Part shown: piece by piece, positions 26,545 to 36,839 of the stretch
Numbering within the stretch: position 1 is the first letter of the stretch
How the letters are laid out: every line of letters starts with the position of its first letter
NCBI GenBank assembly: GCA_023402845.1
Contig: JAEYFP010000039.1
Span: 62,001-126,000 of the forward strand
Length of the DNA stretch: 64,000 nucleotides
Reading direction: 5' to 3'
From: Bacillota bacterium
Lineage (GTDB): Bacteria; Bacillota; Clostridia; Lachnospirales; Lachnospiraceae
Notes under the pieces: model-generated
Told to the model about the DNA's origin: nothing
Seen by the model: the letters and a program-made list of their open reading frames with translations, nothing else
The model's database searches: none
Program-made: the position numbers and the translations under genes

Positions 26545-27918
26545 ATGGTAAAAAAAACGATTACAATGTTACTTGCTTGCACGATGACAATGCTTGCGGG
26601 GTGCGGCTCGGCAAATCAAAATGCCGATTTAAGCAAAGATACTTCTGCATCAGCAAAAGCAGCAGAAGAGACAGCAGATAGTACGGAGACTGAAGAGGCG
26701 GCACCGGCTGCCGGAGAAGTTCGGGAGCTGACATTGCTGATTGATGCAACAAATGCTAAAAATGCAGGCTATGCGGCGATAGCTGCACTTGCGGAAGAAC
26801 AATTGGGAATTAAGATTACAATGGAGACGACTCCGGGCGGTTCCGAGGGTGATAATATCGTAAAGACCAGATTGGCATCCGGTGATATGGCTGATTTGTG
26901 TGTATATAATTCAGGCGCACTTTTAGAAGTGCTGAATCCCTCTGAATATTTTACGGATATTACAAATGAGGATTTTGCAAGCCGTATTGATGATTCCTAT
27001 AAAAGGGCAGTGTCCGCAGATGGAGTTGTTTATGGAATTCCATTCTCATCTTCAAGAGCGGAAGGAATTATGTATAATAAATCGATGTATGAGAAGTATG
27101 GATTAGAAGTTCCCAAAACATGGGATGAGTTTATTTCAAACTGTGACGTGTTGAAGGAAGCTGGTGAAATCGCTATTCTGGGGGCTTTTGCTGATTCGTG
27201 GACAACTCAGATTTGTTTTTTGGGCGATGCCTATAACCTTGTAACTAATAATCCTGATTTTGCGGCCTCCTTTGATGCAGGTGAAGCAAAATGGGCCACA
27301 ACTCCGGAAGCATTGCGAAGCTTTGAAAAGCTAGCCGATACTTCTAAGTATTATAACGAAGATTATCTTGCAACTACCAACAGTGACGGGGCTGAAATTA
27401 TGGCCAGTGGGGGTGCTGCTCACTATTTCTCACTATCCAATACACTGTCTACAATTTATAATTTAACCGGAACAACGGATGAAGTTGACAATCTTGGGTA
27501 TTTTCCGGTTCCGAGTGATGATGCTTCCGTAAATGGTATGACCATGTGGTATCCGGTTGCGATTTATGGGAACAAGAATAGTGAAAAGCAGGATTTAATT
27601 AAGGAGTTTATGTCATTCTACATTTCGGATGAGGCATTAAATGCATATGTTGAAGCAAGCTATCCTGATGGTCCGTTCTGTGTAAAGGACTATGAGATGC
27701 CGGATAAAGCTTATTCGGCAGTGGTAAATGACATTATGCCATATTTTAATGACGGTAAGATTTCGCCGGCACTGGAATATATCAGCCGTGTGAAGGGAGC
27801 TGACTGCGCAGCCATCTGTCAGGAACTGGGTTCAGGACAGACAACGGCATTAGAAGCCGCAGAGAAGTATGATAAAGACTGCGAGAAACAGGCCACACAA
27901 TTAGGGTTAAACTGGTAA
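26545..27918 (+). CDS. Sugar ABC transporter solute-binding lipoprotein
   Basis: 457 residues, family 1 extracellular solute-binding protein. A lipoprotein signal peptide ends in the lipobox M-L-A-G-C, followed by a Ser/Glu/Ala-rich linker (to about residue 55). The mature protein has typical SBP stretches: TRLASGDMADLCVYN, YGIPFSSSRAEGIMYNKSMY, YGLEVPKTWDEF. It captures a mono- or oligosaccharide outside the membrane for the two permeases downstream. GGGGAGG precedes ATG 26545. It opens a locus running to 40817, probably activated by the YesN-type regulator at 31590. Confidence 0.92.
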   Translation: MVKKTITMLLACTMTMLAGCGSANQNADLSKDTSASAKAAEETADSTETEEAAPAAGEVRELTLLIDATNAKNAGYAAIAALAEEQLGIKITMETTPGGSEGDNIVKTRLASGDMADLCVYNSGALLEVLNPSEYFTDITNEDFASRIDDSYKRAVSADGVVYGIPFSSSRAEGIMYNKSMYEKYGLEVPKTWDEFISNCDVLKEAGEIAILGAFADSWTTQICFLGDAYNLVTNNPDFAASFDAGEAKWATTPEALRSFEKLADTSKYYNEDYLATTNSDGAEIMASGGAAHYFSLSNTLSTIYNLTGTTDEVDNLGYFPVPSDDASVNGMTMWYPVAIYGNKNSEKQDLIKEFMSFYISDEALNAYVEASYPDGPFCVKDYEMPDKAYSAVVNDIMPYFNDGKISPALEYISRVKGADCAAICQELGSGQTTALEAAEKYDKDCEKQATQLGLNW

Positions 27919-27936
27919 TAACATTGTGATAAAATT

Positions 27937-27984
27937 TTTGGCTGTTTTAAGGGCGGGAAACGACTTTGAAACAGCCAAATTTTT
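27937..27984 (+). terminator. Intercistronic hairpin between binding protein and permease
   Basis: TTTGGCTGTTT pairs with AAACAGCCAAA around a 21-base loop and is followed by TTTTT. It would lower permease expression relative to the binding protein, a common arrangement in ABC uptake operons. Confidence 0.6.
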
Positions 27985-27998
27985 AAGGAGAGACAAAT

Positions 27999-28853
27999 AT
28001 GAAATCAAAAAAAATATATTCAGGCTGGTTCATATGTCCGGCAATGCTGATTTTTGTTGTATTTTTCCTGCTGCCGATGGCAATCTCCTTTTTTTTCAGC
28101 CTGACAGTATGGGATTTTAAAAGTTTTCGATTTTGCGGATTGGATAATTATTTTACATTTTTTACGGATGCGTCTTTATATAAATCAATTAGTCACACAA
28201 TGGTTTATGCCATTTTAACTTGTGTATGCAAGCTTGTGATTGCTTTTTTTCTGGCTGTATTTTTGACGAGCGGTATTAAAACAAAAAATGTTTTGCGTTC
28301 TATTGTGTTTTTTCCTAATTTAGTCAGCACCGTTGCGGTAGGAATTACATTTTCCGCATTAATGCATCCGACAAAAGGACTGATAAATAAAGTGATTGAA
28401 CTGTTTGGCGGTTCAGCCATAAACTGGCTTGGTGATCCGAATATGGCATTATACTCGGTTGCGTTAACAGACATATGGAAAGGGGTTAGTATTGCTACGG
28501 TAATTTATATTGCCGGCATGCAGTCGATAGATAAAACTTATTATGAGGCCGCATCCATAGATGGAGCAAATGCATGGCAGAGGCTGAAATCCATCACCAT
28601 TCCTTTAAGCAGGCCGGCTATGAATTCAATTATTATTTTGTCATTCATTGGAGGACTTAGAAGCTTTGATTTGATTTGGTCAATGACCGGAGGCGGACCG
28701 GGTTATGCAACAGAGGTATTAGCCTCAACGGTATATAAACAATATGCAGCAGGTTACTATGGGCTGTCTACAGCGGGAAATGTTATCATGTTTGTATTAA
28801 TTGCAATCCTTGCATTTCCGTTACAGAAATTTTTATTGAGCAGGGAGGATTAA
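27999..28853 (+). CDS. Sugar ABC transporter permease, MalF/LacF type
   Basis: 284 residues with six transmembrane segments and the EAA loop YYEAASIDGANAWQRLKSIT that docks the ATPase. Forms the channel with the next permease. AAGGAG precedes ATG 27999. No ATPase gene is present in this locus, so a shared MsmX-type ATPase encoded elsewhere probably powers it. Confidence 0.92.
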   Translation: MKSKKIYSGWFICPAMLIFVVFFLLPMAISFFFSLTVWDFKSFRFCGLDNYFTFFTDASLYKSISHTMVYAILTCVCKLVIAFFLAVFLTSGIKTKNVLRSIVFFPNLVSTVAVGITFSALMHPTKGLINKVIELFGGSAINWLGDPNMALYSVALTDIWKGVSIATVIYIAGMQSIDKTYYEAASIDGANAWQRLKSITIPLSRPAMNSIIILSFIGGLRSFDLIWSMTGGGPGYATEVLASTVYKQYAAGYYGLSTAGNVIMFVLIAILAFPLQKFLLSRED

Positions 28854-28858
28854 GCGGT

Positions 28859-29689
28859 ATGAAAGGGAAAAGATATCTGTATATCATGGGCGATATTTTG
28901 GGGATATTAGGTGCATCTATTATATTTATTATTCCATTCGCATTTATGCTGTTAAATTCGCTGAAAGATAGAAGGAGCGCAAATCAATTAAGTTTATCCT
29001 TACCTCAGGAGTGGCATTGGGAAAATTTCCTTGAAGTATTGCAAACAGGAGATTATCAAATTGTAACTGCATTTAAGAACAGTATTATTCTGGTGATAGG
29101 CTCTGTTATTTTCTTGATTATACTGGGTTCGATGGGCGGATATGTCATGCAGAGAAGAAAAGACCGCACTATGAGTATCATAAATGCCTGCTTTATGACA
29201 GGTCTGATGGTACCGGCCGCTATTTTGCCAACAATATGGGTGTTAAAGTCAATCGGAATCTATAAATCGCTGTTTAGTATGATTATGATTGAGACAGCAT
29301 TAAATTTGCCTTTTACCATCATGCTTTACAGAGGCTTTGTGTCATCTGTTCCGGTTGAACTTGAAGAAGCGGCGTACATTGACGGCTGCGGGAGATGGAG
29401 AATATTTAAGAATATTGTATTTCCATTATTAAAGCCGGTTACTGCTACAATTATAATTATTAAAGCGGTGACAGTATTTAATGACTTTACAAATCCCCTT
29501 TATTTTTTGCCGGGCGCGAAAAATGCGACTGTCCAGTTAACACTATATAATTTTATGGGGCAATTTGAGAGCTCCTATCATCTGCTATTTGCAGATGTAA
29601 TCATTATTACGATACCAATGCTGTTATTATTTTTATTTTTTAACAAAAGAATTATTGACGGTATGGTTGCAGGTGCCGTAAAAGGATAA
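28859..29689 (+). CDS. Sugar ABC transporter permease, MalG type
   Basis: 276 residues, six transmembrane segments and the EAA loop ELEEAAYIDGCGRWRIFKNI. It is the second channel subunit. It starts six bases after the preceding stop, with GGGAGG overlapping the end of that gene. A hairpin follows before the sensor kinase gene. Confidence 0.92.
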   Translation: MKGKRYLYIMGDILGILGASIIFIIPFAFMLLNSLKDRRSANQLSLSLPQEWHWENFLEVLQTGDYQIVTAFKNSIILVIGSVIFLIILGSMGGYVMQRRKDRTMSIINACFMTGLMVPAAILPTIWVLKSIGIYKSLFSMIMIETALNLPFTIMLYRGFVSSVPVELEEAAYIDGCGRWRIFKNIVFPLLKPVTATIIIIKAVTVFNDFTNPLYFLPGAKNATVQLTLYNFMGQFESSYHLLFADVIIITIPMLLLFLFFNKRIIDGMVAGAVKG

Positions 29690-29709
29690 TACAATTAAGA
29701 CAAATAATA

Positions 29710-29758
29710 TGCCCCAATCCTGAAGTCAGTGTAAAACGAAGCTTAACAGGCTGGGGCA
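29710..29758 (+). terminator. Weak terminator or attenuator between transporter and two-component genes
   Basis: TGCCCCA and CCTG (29710-29722) pair with CAGG and TGGGGCA (29747-29758), leaving a long loop; ATTTCT follows. It may separate the transporter transcript from the regulatory genes. Confidence 0.45.
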
Positions 29759-29821
29759 ATTTCTGCGATCAAACAAAGGAAACGTCTGGTTGGTGTATTT
29801 TGGTAAAGGAGAGAATAAATA

Positions 29822-31588
29822 ATGAAATTCCGAAAGAAAATAATGATGGTATATTTGATTTTTTCTCTGTTTGCCTCTGTGACTATTGGCTGTATGTATT
29901 ACATTTTTAGTGTTCATTACTATAAAGAAAAAGAATATATCAATGTGCAGACAATTGCGCGTGTAAAATTACAGCAGATGGAAGATGTAATTTCAAATAT
30001 GTCATTTGTAATTAAGTATTTTCTTTCGGATGTAGAGGTGCTGGATGCATTGCAGGGATTTTCCAATCTGGATAAAAACAGCGAAGCTTCCTTTTATTAT
30101 GATGATTCTACAACGATCATCCGAAAAAAGCTCACATCCTATTATTTGATAGATGAGTTTAATCAGGTGATTGTGTTCAATAAAAAAGGAAATGTGTTTT
30201 CCAATACTAATTATGGAGACCGCATATTAAATCCGGAGAGAAATTACTTTAATTATCCGTGGCTGCAAAATGTGAGCAATCAAGGTGGAAAAAATGTAAT
30301 ACTTGGGCTGCATGAAGATAACTGGGCGCTTCAGAAATCAACAAATGTGATTTCCCTTGTAAAAGAAATACAGGGTATGAATATGGGGTACATCGAGGTT
30401 CAGCAGGATAAAACAAAATTAGATGAAATATTTGCACAGACAGATGGAATGACCTTTCTGGTTTATGATGTAAATGGAAATGTGATTTATCAGGAAGAGG
30501 AAGCGATTGATGCAGATTATTATTATAAGGAAATGCAAAAAAATAATTTTTCAAAGGATACCATTACATCCCCTGATGGAGAACAGCAGCAGAGTGCTTT
30601 TTTGAAAAGTGATCTATATGATTTTGTGATTCTCACAGTAGAAAACAGTGAGATCAGCAACTATGCAATTCGGGAAGTACTTCCGGTTTCATTGACGATT
30701 ATGCTGGGAATGCTCCTTTTTTCTATTGGTTATGTATATATGACTTCTACCAGGCTGACAAAACCAATCAGGCAGCTTCAGACTTTTATAGAAGCTACTT
30801 ACTTGGATAATATCGGGGAAGAAATTTCAGAAGAGATTGAAAATGATGAGATAGAATCTCTTTATATGTCCTATCAGAAAACAGTAGAACGTTTGAATGA
30901 ATCCATGAAAAAAGAACAGCAGATTTCCATGATTCAGTTATGTGCACAGATGGATCTTTTACAGGCACAGGTCAATCCTCATTTTATTTATAATGTATTA
31001 AATGTAATTTCTAATCGTGGACTGATGTTAAATGATGAAAAGATTTGTGAAATCTGTGGTACATTAGCCGGCATTTTAAGGTATTCTACCGATACGAGGG
31101 AAAAGAGTGCAACTGTGCAGGAGGAGGTAGAATATCTAAGCAGGTATATGAATTTGATGAAGGAACGCTATAGCTATAAGCTTCTATACAATATCCGCGT
31201 TGATCAGGCTATTCTCGAAAAGAAATTGCCGAAGATCGTACTGCAGCAAATTGTGGAAAATGCCATTGTGCACGGTTATGAAAAATCTAAAAAAACAATG
31301 GAAATTCAAATTAGAGGATATTCAGATTGCGGCTGGTATTTAAGTGTAAAGGATAATGGAGAGGGAATTGGACAGGAGAAACTAAAAGAAATAGAGAACA
31401 CTTTGGAGCAAACAAGAATTAAGCTATCCACGAACAGAGACAATGTAGAACTCGGTATCGGCGGCATGGGGTTGATTAATACTTATGCACGCCTATATTT
31501 GCTATATAAAGAAGCATTGGTATTTCATATCTATTCTGATCACGGAAAAGGAACAGAGGTTGTGTTTGGGGTAAAGGAGGAGGTTTGA
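29822..31588 (+). CDS. YesM-type sensor histidine kinase
   Basis: 588 residues. TM1 at ~7-28, a large extracellular region to ~282, TM2 (VSLTIMLGMLLFSIGYVYM), HAMP, a His_kinase domain with the phospho-acceptor in QAQVNPHFIYNVLNVIS (near residue 387), and an ATPase domain with IVENAIVHGYE and DNGEGIG. Such kinases sense extracellular saccharides or the loaded binding protein and signal to the AraC-type regulator encoded next. Lies inside the carbohydrate locus, two bases before the regulator start. GGAGAG precedes ATG 29822. Confidence 0.92.
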   Translation: MKFRKKIMMVYLIFSLFASVTIGCMYYIFSVHYYKEKEYINVQTIARVKLQQMEDVISNMSFVIKYFLSDVEVLDALQGFSNLDKNSEASFYYDDSTTIIRKKLTSYYLIDEFNQVIVFNKKGNVFSNTNYGDRILNPERNYFNYPWLQNVSNQGGKNVILGLHEDNWALQKSTNVISLVKEIQGMNMGYIEVQQDKTKLDEIFAQTDGMTFLVYDVNGNVIYQEEEAIDADYYYKEMQKNNFSKDTITSPDGEQQQSAFLKSDLYDFVILTVENSEISNYAIREVLPVSLTIMLGMLLFSIGYVYMTSTRLTKPIRQLQTFIEATYLDNIGEEISEEIENDEIESLYMSYQKTVERLNESMKKEQQISMIQLCAQMDLLQAQVNPHFIYNVLNVISNRGLMLNDEKICEICGTLAGILRYSTDTREKSATVQEEVEYLSRYMNLMKERYSYKLLYNIRVDQAILEKKLPKIVLQQIVENAIVHGYEKSKKTMEIQIRGYSDCGWYLSVKDNGEGIGQEKLKEIENTLEQTRIKLSTNRDNVELGIGGMGLINTYARLYLLYKEALVFHIYSDHGKGTEVVFGVKEEV

Positions 31589-31589
31589 A

Positions 31590-33089
31590 GTGTATAAAGT
31601 ATTAGTTGTTGATGATGAACCTACGGGCTTGAATCATGTATGTATGATTTTAGAAAAAAAATGCCCTCAGTATGAAATTATGGCTACAGCAGAAAATGGG
31701 TTAGAGGCACTTGAACTGATTCAAAAAGAACAGCCTGACATGTTAATTGCAGATATCAGCATGCCGATTGTAGATGGTATTACACTGGTGGAAAAAGTCA
31801 AAGTTATGTACCCGGATATTCTTTCTGTCATTGTTACGGGGTATACAGAGTTTGAATATGCCAAAAGAGCCATGAAAGCAAATGTCTGTGATTACTTATT
31901 AAAACCGTTGGTTCCCTCAGAAATGCAGAATTTATTGAATGATTTGGCACAAGAAATAGAAAAGCTCTTTTATGAAAAAAGAAAGAATATCCTGCGTGAC
32001 TTATGCAACAAGAGGAATGCCTCTAACGATGTTGTTCCGATTGAAAGATATTTTGAAACAGGGCAGTATTATGCAGTACTTATCAGGCACAATGGATTAA
32101 TGCACCGCTACCTGCACAAAGGCGGTTTTGAAATTTTCTCAATGGAAGAAGAAAAGATATATTGTTACGGAAGAGATGAAATGGAGGCGCTTTATTTAAT
32201 ACCACTGAAATTGATGATACAGATGAATCTAAAAAAAACGGTGGAAAAGCTGTATGAAAAAGAAGAAAAGCAGCATCGGGGTGCCTATATAACAGAGGTA
32301 GTCTATGATACGTCTTTTTCACTAAATACACTTTATGAAGTGGCCGGGAAGATATACAGGAAATTAGAAGGTTCCATTATCATCGGAAAAAATCAAATTA
32401 TTTGGGAATCAGAAAAAATACAGGTAAAAGGAAGAACCATTCAAGAACGAAAATCATTGGAGCATGTAGAATATCTGATTCGTCATTGTGATAAGAACAA
32501 TTTATTATCTGAGATTAAGAATCTGTTTGCAATATGGGAACAGGAAGAACACACACAGATTTATATTGAAACAAATGTAAAATATATTTTTCGTTTAATT
32601 ATTGATTGTTTTCAGATTGATGTTGCCTTTTCAGAACTGGAGTTTTGGATTGATGATGCATTTTACTATGCCTCTAATATGAAGGAGCTGGAAAATAATA
32701 TCGAGGCTTCCATCCGCCAATGTATTCCGGATCTGGAAAAGGAAAATATTGATAATAAGGAATTGTTATTTCGATCAATTCTTTCCTATTTGGAAAAGCA
32801 TCTGGATGAACCCTTATCGTTAGGAATTATGTGCAAGGAATTTGGGGTTTCACAAACGTATTTAAGCAGAATGTTTCGCAGCTATCTGGATACTTCCTTC
32901 AGTAATTATCTAACCGAAGCAAGAATTCAGAGGGCCCAGGAGATTATGAAGGAAGGACGCGACACCTATATTAAAGATGTCGCAGAACGATGCGGATACA
33001 GCGATCAGTTTTATTTTAGCAGGATATTCAGATCAGTGACAGGACTATGCCCGAGAGAATTTATTATGAAACTATCTGAGCAGAACTAA
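31590..33089 (+). CDS. YesN-type response regulator with AraC DNA-binding domain
   Basis: 499 residues. The N-terminal receiver has V-V-D-D-E-P, phospho-acceptor Asp in MLIADISMPIVDG and the conserved Lys in LLKPL. A long middle region is followed by a C-terminal AraC/XylS double helix-turn-helix (SLGIMCKEFGVSQTYLSRMF, and IKDVAERCGYSDQFYFSRIF). It starts at GTG 31590 behind AAAGGAGGAGG. It probably activates the transporter and rhamnosidase genes around it when the kinase is stimulated. Confidence 0.93.
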   Translation: MYKVLVVDDEPTGLNHVCMILEKKCPQYEIMATAENGLEALELIQKEQPDMLIADISMPIVDGITLVEKVKVMYPDILSVIVTGYTEFEYAKRAMKANVCDYLLKPLVPSEMQNLLNDLAQEIEKLFYEKRKNILRDLCNKRNASNDVVPIERYFETGQYYAVLIRHNGLMHRYLHKGGFEIFSMEEEKIYCYGRDEMEALYLIPLKLMIQMNLKKTVEKLYEKEEKQHRGAYITEVVYDTSFSLNTLYEVAGKIYRKLEGSIIIGKNQIIWESEKIQVKGRTIQERKSLEHVEYLIRHCDKNNLLSEIKNLFAIWEQEEHTQIYIETNVKYIFRLIIDCFQIDVAFSELEFWIDDAFYYASNMKELENNIEASIRQCIPDLEKENIDNKELLFRSILSYLEKHLDEPLSLGIMCKEFGVSQTYLSRMFRSYLDTSFSNYLTEARIQRAQEIMKEGRDTYIKDVAERCGYSDQFYFSRIFRSVTGLCPREFIMKLSEQN

Positions 33090-33111
33090 AAGAAAAGGAG
33101 AAGTTATTATT

Positions 33112-35919
33112 ATGATGATTAATAAAATGAAAATCAATCATCTGGTTAATCCGATTGGTTTTGATATGGAAATCCCTGTTTTATCATGGGTAGTTGAAGA
33201 GAGCACTGGAAAAAGGCAGGAAAAGTCCCGTATCCAAGTGGCGGAAGATGAGGAATTCAGTAAAGTTGTCTATGACAGTGGAGAAAGAATGGATCTGAAC
33301 AGTAATGCGTTTAGACTGCCGGTTAAATTGCGTTTCGAGCAGAGATATTTCTGGAAAGTAACTGTTTGGGCAGATAATGGCGATCATGCGAGCAGTGATG
33401 TTGCCTACTTTGAAACAGCAAAAAAAGATATATGGGAAGCTGATTGGATTACACCTAAGGCAGAAAAGGATGTACAAGTTACTTTGTTTACAGAATTTGA
33501 AGTGACTAAGCCCGTAGAACATGCCCGTATGTATATGACAGGATTCGGGGTATATGAGCTGTATGTAAATGGAAACAAGCAGGGGGATGAATGCTTACTG
33601 CCGGGATTTCATGATTATAGATCGTGGTATCAGTACCAGACCTTTGCGCCCGAGTTGAAGCAGGGGACAAACCGGATAGAAATTATGCTCGGGGACGGTT
33701 GGTATAAGGGTAATTTTGGATTACGTGTGCAGTATGAAAACTATGGTGACAGACTGGCATGTATCGGAGAATTGATAATTTCTTATACGGACGGCACAAG
33801 CGAAAAGATCGTAACAAATACAAAATGGCAGGCAAAAAGGCATTTTGTAATTAACAGCGGTATCTATTGCGGGGAAACACAGAATATGCTGATTGATGCA
33901 AGCGAACGATATGAAACGGAAATAATTGCGCTTGACAAGAAAAAACTAAAACCCCGCCTAAGCCCTAAAATAAGAGTACAGGAGAAGCTTCAGCCAATTG
34001 ATATTTTGTATACGCCGAAGGGTGAAGTTGTGTTGGATATGGGGCAGAATATGGTTGGATGGCTTTCCTTCCGTTCTGCGCAGCCGAAGGGAGCAAAGAT
34101 TGTATTTCAATTTGGTGAAATCTTGCAGGAAGGGAATTTCTACCGCGACAATCTGAGAACAGCAAAGTCAGAATTTGTGTACTATTCTGATGGAAAAGAA
34201 CGAGAGGTAAGAGAGTATTTTACATTTCATGGCTTTCGCTATGTGAAAATATCAGGATGGGAAGGGGAAATAAACAAGGCGGATTTTTGCGGTCTCGTAA
34301 TTTACTCGGATATGGAGGAGACGGGATGGATAGAAACCTCAAATGATTTGGTAAATCAATTGTTCCGGAATGCAAAATGGGGACAGAAAGGGAATTTCCT
34401 GGATGTACCGACTGACTGCCCACAGCGGGATGAACGCATGGGCTGGACCGGTGATGCACAAATTTTTAGCGGAACAGCGCTGTTTAATATGGATGCCTAT
34501 GCTTTTTATCGTAAATATGGCAGAGACTTAAGCGGAGAACAAGAAAGAAAAAATGGAGGGGTTCCAAATGTAGTGCCTTCCGGACATTACATAGGAGAAA
34601 ACGCAACAGCCTGGGGAGATGCCGCAACCGTAATACCATGGAATGTGTACTTACATAGCGGAGATTCTGAAATTTTGGAAAGACAATATGATAGTATGAA
34701 GGCATGGGTTACTTACATGAGAACCCAGGATTTGAATGATGGAAATACGCACCTGTGGAAAACGGGCTTTCATTATGGTGACTGGCTGGCACTGGATGGG
34801 AAAGTGAAGGGAGGCGTCTACGGTGCGACGGAGAATGCATTAATTTCTTCGGCATATTATTATTATTCAACCAGTATTCTTGTGAAAGCGGCAAAAGTTC
34901 TTGATAAGAAAAAGGATGAAGAAAAATATGAAAAATTATTAAAGAAAATACAAAAAGCTTTTATACGGGAATATTTCACCGGTTCGGGACGATTGGCAGT
35001 CAATACAACAACGGCGCATGTATTGGTGCTTTATATGGGATTGGTTCCTGCTCATGCAGTGGAACGCATCCAACAGGGTTTAAAAGACAAATTAATAAAA
35101 AATAATTACCATCTTGATACGGGATTTGTAGGCACGCCGTTTCTTTGCAGGGTTCTTTCCGATAATGGGATGAATGACATCGCATATCATCTGCTGTTGG
35201 AAAAGGGGTATCCCGGATGGCTTTATGAAGTGCTGATGGGGGCCACTACGATTTGGGAAAGATGGGACTCCGTGCTGCCGGATGGAAAAATCAGCGGAAC
35301 AGAAATGAATTCGTTAAACCATTATTCCTATGGTGCAATTGTGGAATGGATGTATCGCAATATGCTCGGAATACAGCCTGTGGAAGAAAAGCCGGGATTT
35401 AAAAAAATACGCATTTATCCAAGACCGAGTTACGCGCTGCAGTATGCCCGCGGCAAAGTGCATACAGCAGCGGGGACCGTATGCAGTGAATGGAGATTGG
35501 ATGAAGATGGAAGAAAACTGACAATAAAGGTAAGCATACCATTTGATACAACGGCGGAGTTGTTGCTGCCCTATGCACCTGAAAGTGAAATTGAGAAGTT
35601 AGAGCAAAGCATAAAGACAACGGCAAAATGGAAACAGGAGGGCATCCTGATAGAATTGACTGCAGGCTGCTATGAATTTTCCTATCTATCACAGAAACGT
35701 TTTGCGAAATCATACAGTATTGACAGTTCAATGGAAGATTTGATGTCTGATGAGGAAGCAAGAAGCATAGTGACAGAGCAGTTTTTGAGTAAATTTATTA
35801 AGATTCCTTTTCAAAAGGAGCTTTCGACATTGAAGGAGCTTATGAATATTCCATTTACATCAATTCCGTTAGAAAATCAAAAGGATATTGACCGCCGGTT
35901 GAGAGCAATTAATCGATAA
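33112..35919 (+). CDS. GH78 alpha-L-rhamnosidase
   Basis: 935 residues, no signal peptide, so it acts on imported material. N-terminal beta domains begin with VNPIGFDMEIPVLSW, typical of GH78, followed by the (alpha/alpha)6 catalytic barrel with VPTDCPQRDERMGWTGDAQI (the Glu after the Asp is the expected general acid, near residue 440) and later ATTIWERWDSV. It removes terminal alpha-L-rhamnose from glycosides or oligosaccharides. After the usual C-terminal beta domain there is an extra ~70-residue charged tail (from about residue 865) that I do not recognise. ATG 33112 or 33115; AAGGAG is 12-15 bases upstream. Confidence 0.92.
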   Translation: MMINKMKINHLVNPIGFDMEIPVLSWVVEESTGKRQEKSRIQVAEDEEFSKVVYDSGERMDLNSNAFRLPVKLRFEQRYFWKVTVWADNGDHASSDVAYFETAKKDIWEADWITPKAEKDVQVTLFTEFEVTKPVEHARMYMTGFGVYELYVNGNKQGDECLLPGFHDYRSWYQYQTFAPELKQGTNRIEIMLGDGWYKGNFGLRVQYENYGDRLACIGELIISYTDGTSEKIVTNTKWQAKRHFVINSGIYCGETQNMLIDASERYETEIIALDKKKLKPRLSPKIRVQEKLQPIDILYTPKGEVVLDMGQNMVGWLSFRSAQPKGAKIVFQFGEILQEGNFYRDNLRTAKSEFVYYSDGKEREVREYFTFHGFRYVKISGWEGEINKADFCGLVIYSDMEETGWIETSNDLVNQLFRNAKWGQKGNFLDVPTDCPQRDERMGWTGDAQIFSGTALFNMDAYAFYRKYGRDLSGEQERKNGGVPNVVPSGHYIGENATAWGDAATVIPWNVYLHSGDSEILERQYDSMKAWVTYMRTQDLNDGNTHLWKTGFHYGDWLALDGKVKGGVYGATENALISSAYYYYSTSILVKAAKVLDKKKDEEKYEKLLKKIQKAFIREYFTGSGRLAVNTTTAHVLVLYMGLVPAHAVERIQQGLKDKLIKNNYHLDTGFVGTPFLCRVLSDNGMNDIAYHLLLEKGYPGWLYEVLMGATTIWERWDSVLPDGKISGTEMNSLNHYSYGAIVEWMYRNMLGIQPVEEKPGFKKIRIYPRPSYALQYARGKVHTAAGTVCSEWRLDEDGRKLTIKVSIPFDTTAELLLPYAPESEIEKLEQSIKTTAKWKQEGILIELTAGCYEFSYLSQKRFAKSYSIDSSMEDLMSDEEARSIVTEQFLSKFIKIPFQKELSTLKELMNIPFTSIPLENQKDIDRRLRAINR

Positions 35920-36014
35920 ATGCATAAAAATCCATATTCTGAACTTGATATTCTATCCTATTAAAAAAAAAATTATGATACCCTTTATTTACAAAGAAAG
36001 CAAGGAGGGTAATC

Positions 36015-36839
36015 ATGAATACTAATGAGCTTGAAAAAATAGCTAAGAAATTACGTATGACAGCAGTTGATATGGTGTATAAAGGGAAAGACGGGCACCC
36101 GGGTCCGGCTTTGTCAATTGCCGATATTGTAACCGTTCTATATTTTGATGAAATGAGAATTCGCCCTGAGGAACCTGCATGGGAAGACAGAGACAGATTT
36201 ATTTTATCAAAAGGACATGCCTGTCCGATTTATTATGCCGCACTTTCAGAAAGAGGATATTTTGGAACTTCGGTAGAAGATTTTGAGTTGAGAGCGCTTG
36301 GATCGAAGTTTCAAGGTCATCCCGTGATGAACAAAACAAAGGGTGTTGATATGACATCCGGTTCACTTGGTAATGGAATTGCAATTGGGGCGGGAATGGC
36401 TCTTGGAGGCAAGTACAAAAATAAAGACTACAATGTATTTGTCATCGTTGGCGACGGAGAATTACAGGAAGGTGTCTGTTGGGAAGGAGTCAATACGGCG
36501 GCGGCACACAGATTGGGTAATTTGATTGTATTTGTGGATAAGAACGGATGGCAGAGCGGCGGCAGTGTAGAAGATACAATCGGCAGCAATAATGTAAGTG
36601 AGCGATTTGAAAGCTTCGGGTGGTATACGCAGCAAATTGACGGAAATGATATAGCAGCCATAAAGAATGCGATTGATACCGCAAAGAGGCAGAAGGATAA
36701 GCCCAATGTCATTGTTTGCGATTGTGTGAAGGGCAAAGGCGTATCCTATATGGAAAATAATAATGCATGGCATAAGGGTGTACCGACGAATGATCAATAC
36801 GAAGAGGCAGTAAAAAATCTGGGAGGTGCAGAACAATGA
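36015..36839 (+). CDS. Transketolase, N-terminal (TPP-binding) subunit
   Basis: 274 residues corresponding to the first domain of transketolase, with SKGHACPIYYAAL, MTSGSLGNGIAIGAGMALG and the thiamine-diphosphate motif VGDGELQEGVCWEG. The C-terminal half is encoded by the next gene, overlapping in ATGA. Split transketolases move two-carbon ketol units between sugar phosphates. In this setting a specialised substrate is likely; the apulose-4-phosphate transketolase AptA/AptB of apiose pathways is also two-subunit. AAGGAGGG precedes ATG 36015. Confidence 0.9.
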   Translation: MNTNELEKIAKKLRMTAVDMVYKGKDGHPGPALSIADIVTVLYFDEMRIRPEEPAWEDRDRFILSKGHACPIYYAALSERGYFGTSVEDFELRALGSKFQGHPVMNKTKGVDMTSGSLGNGIAIGAGMALGGKYKNKDYNVFVIVGDGELQEGVCWEGVNTAAAHRLGNLIVFVDKNGWQSGGSVEDTIGSNNVSERFESFGWYTQQIDGNDIAAIKNAIDTAKRQKDKPNVIVCDCVKGKGVSYMENNNAWHKGVPTNDQYEEAVKNLGGAEQ

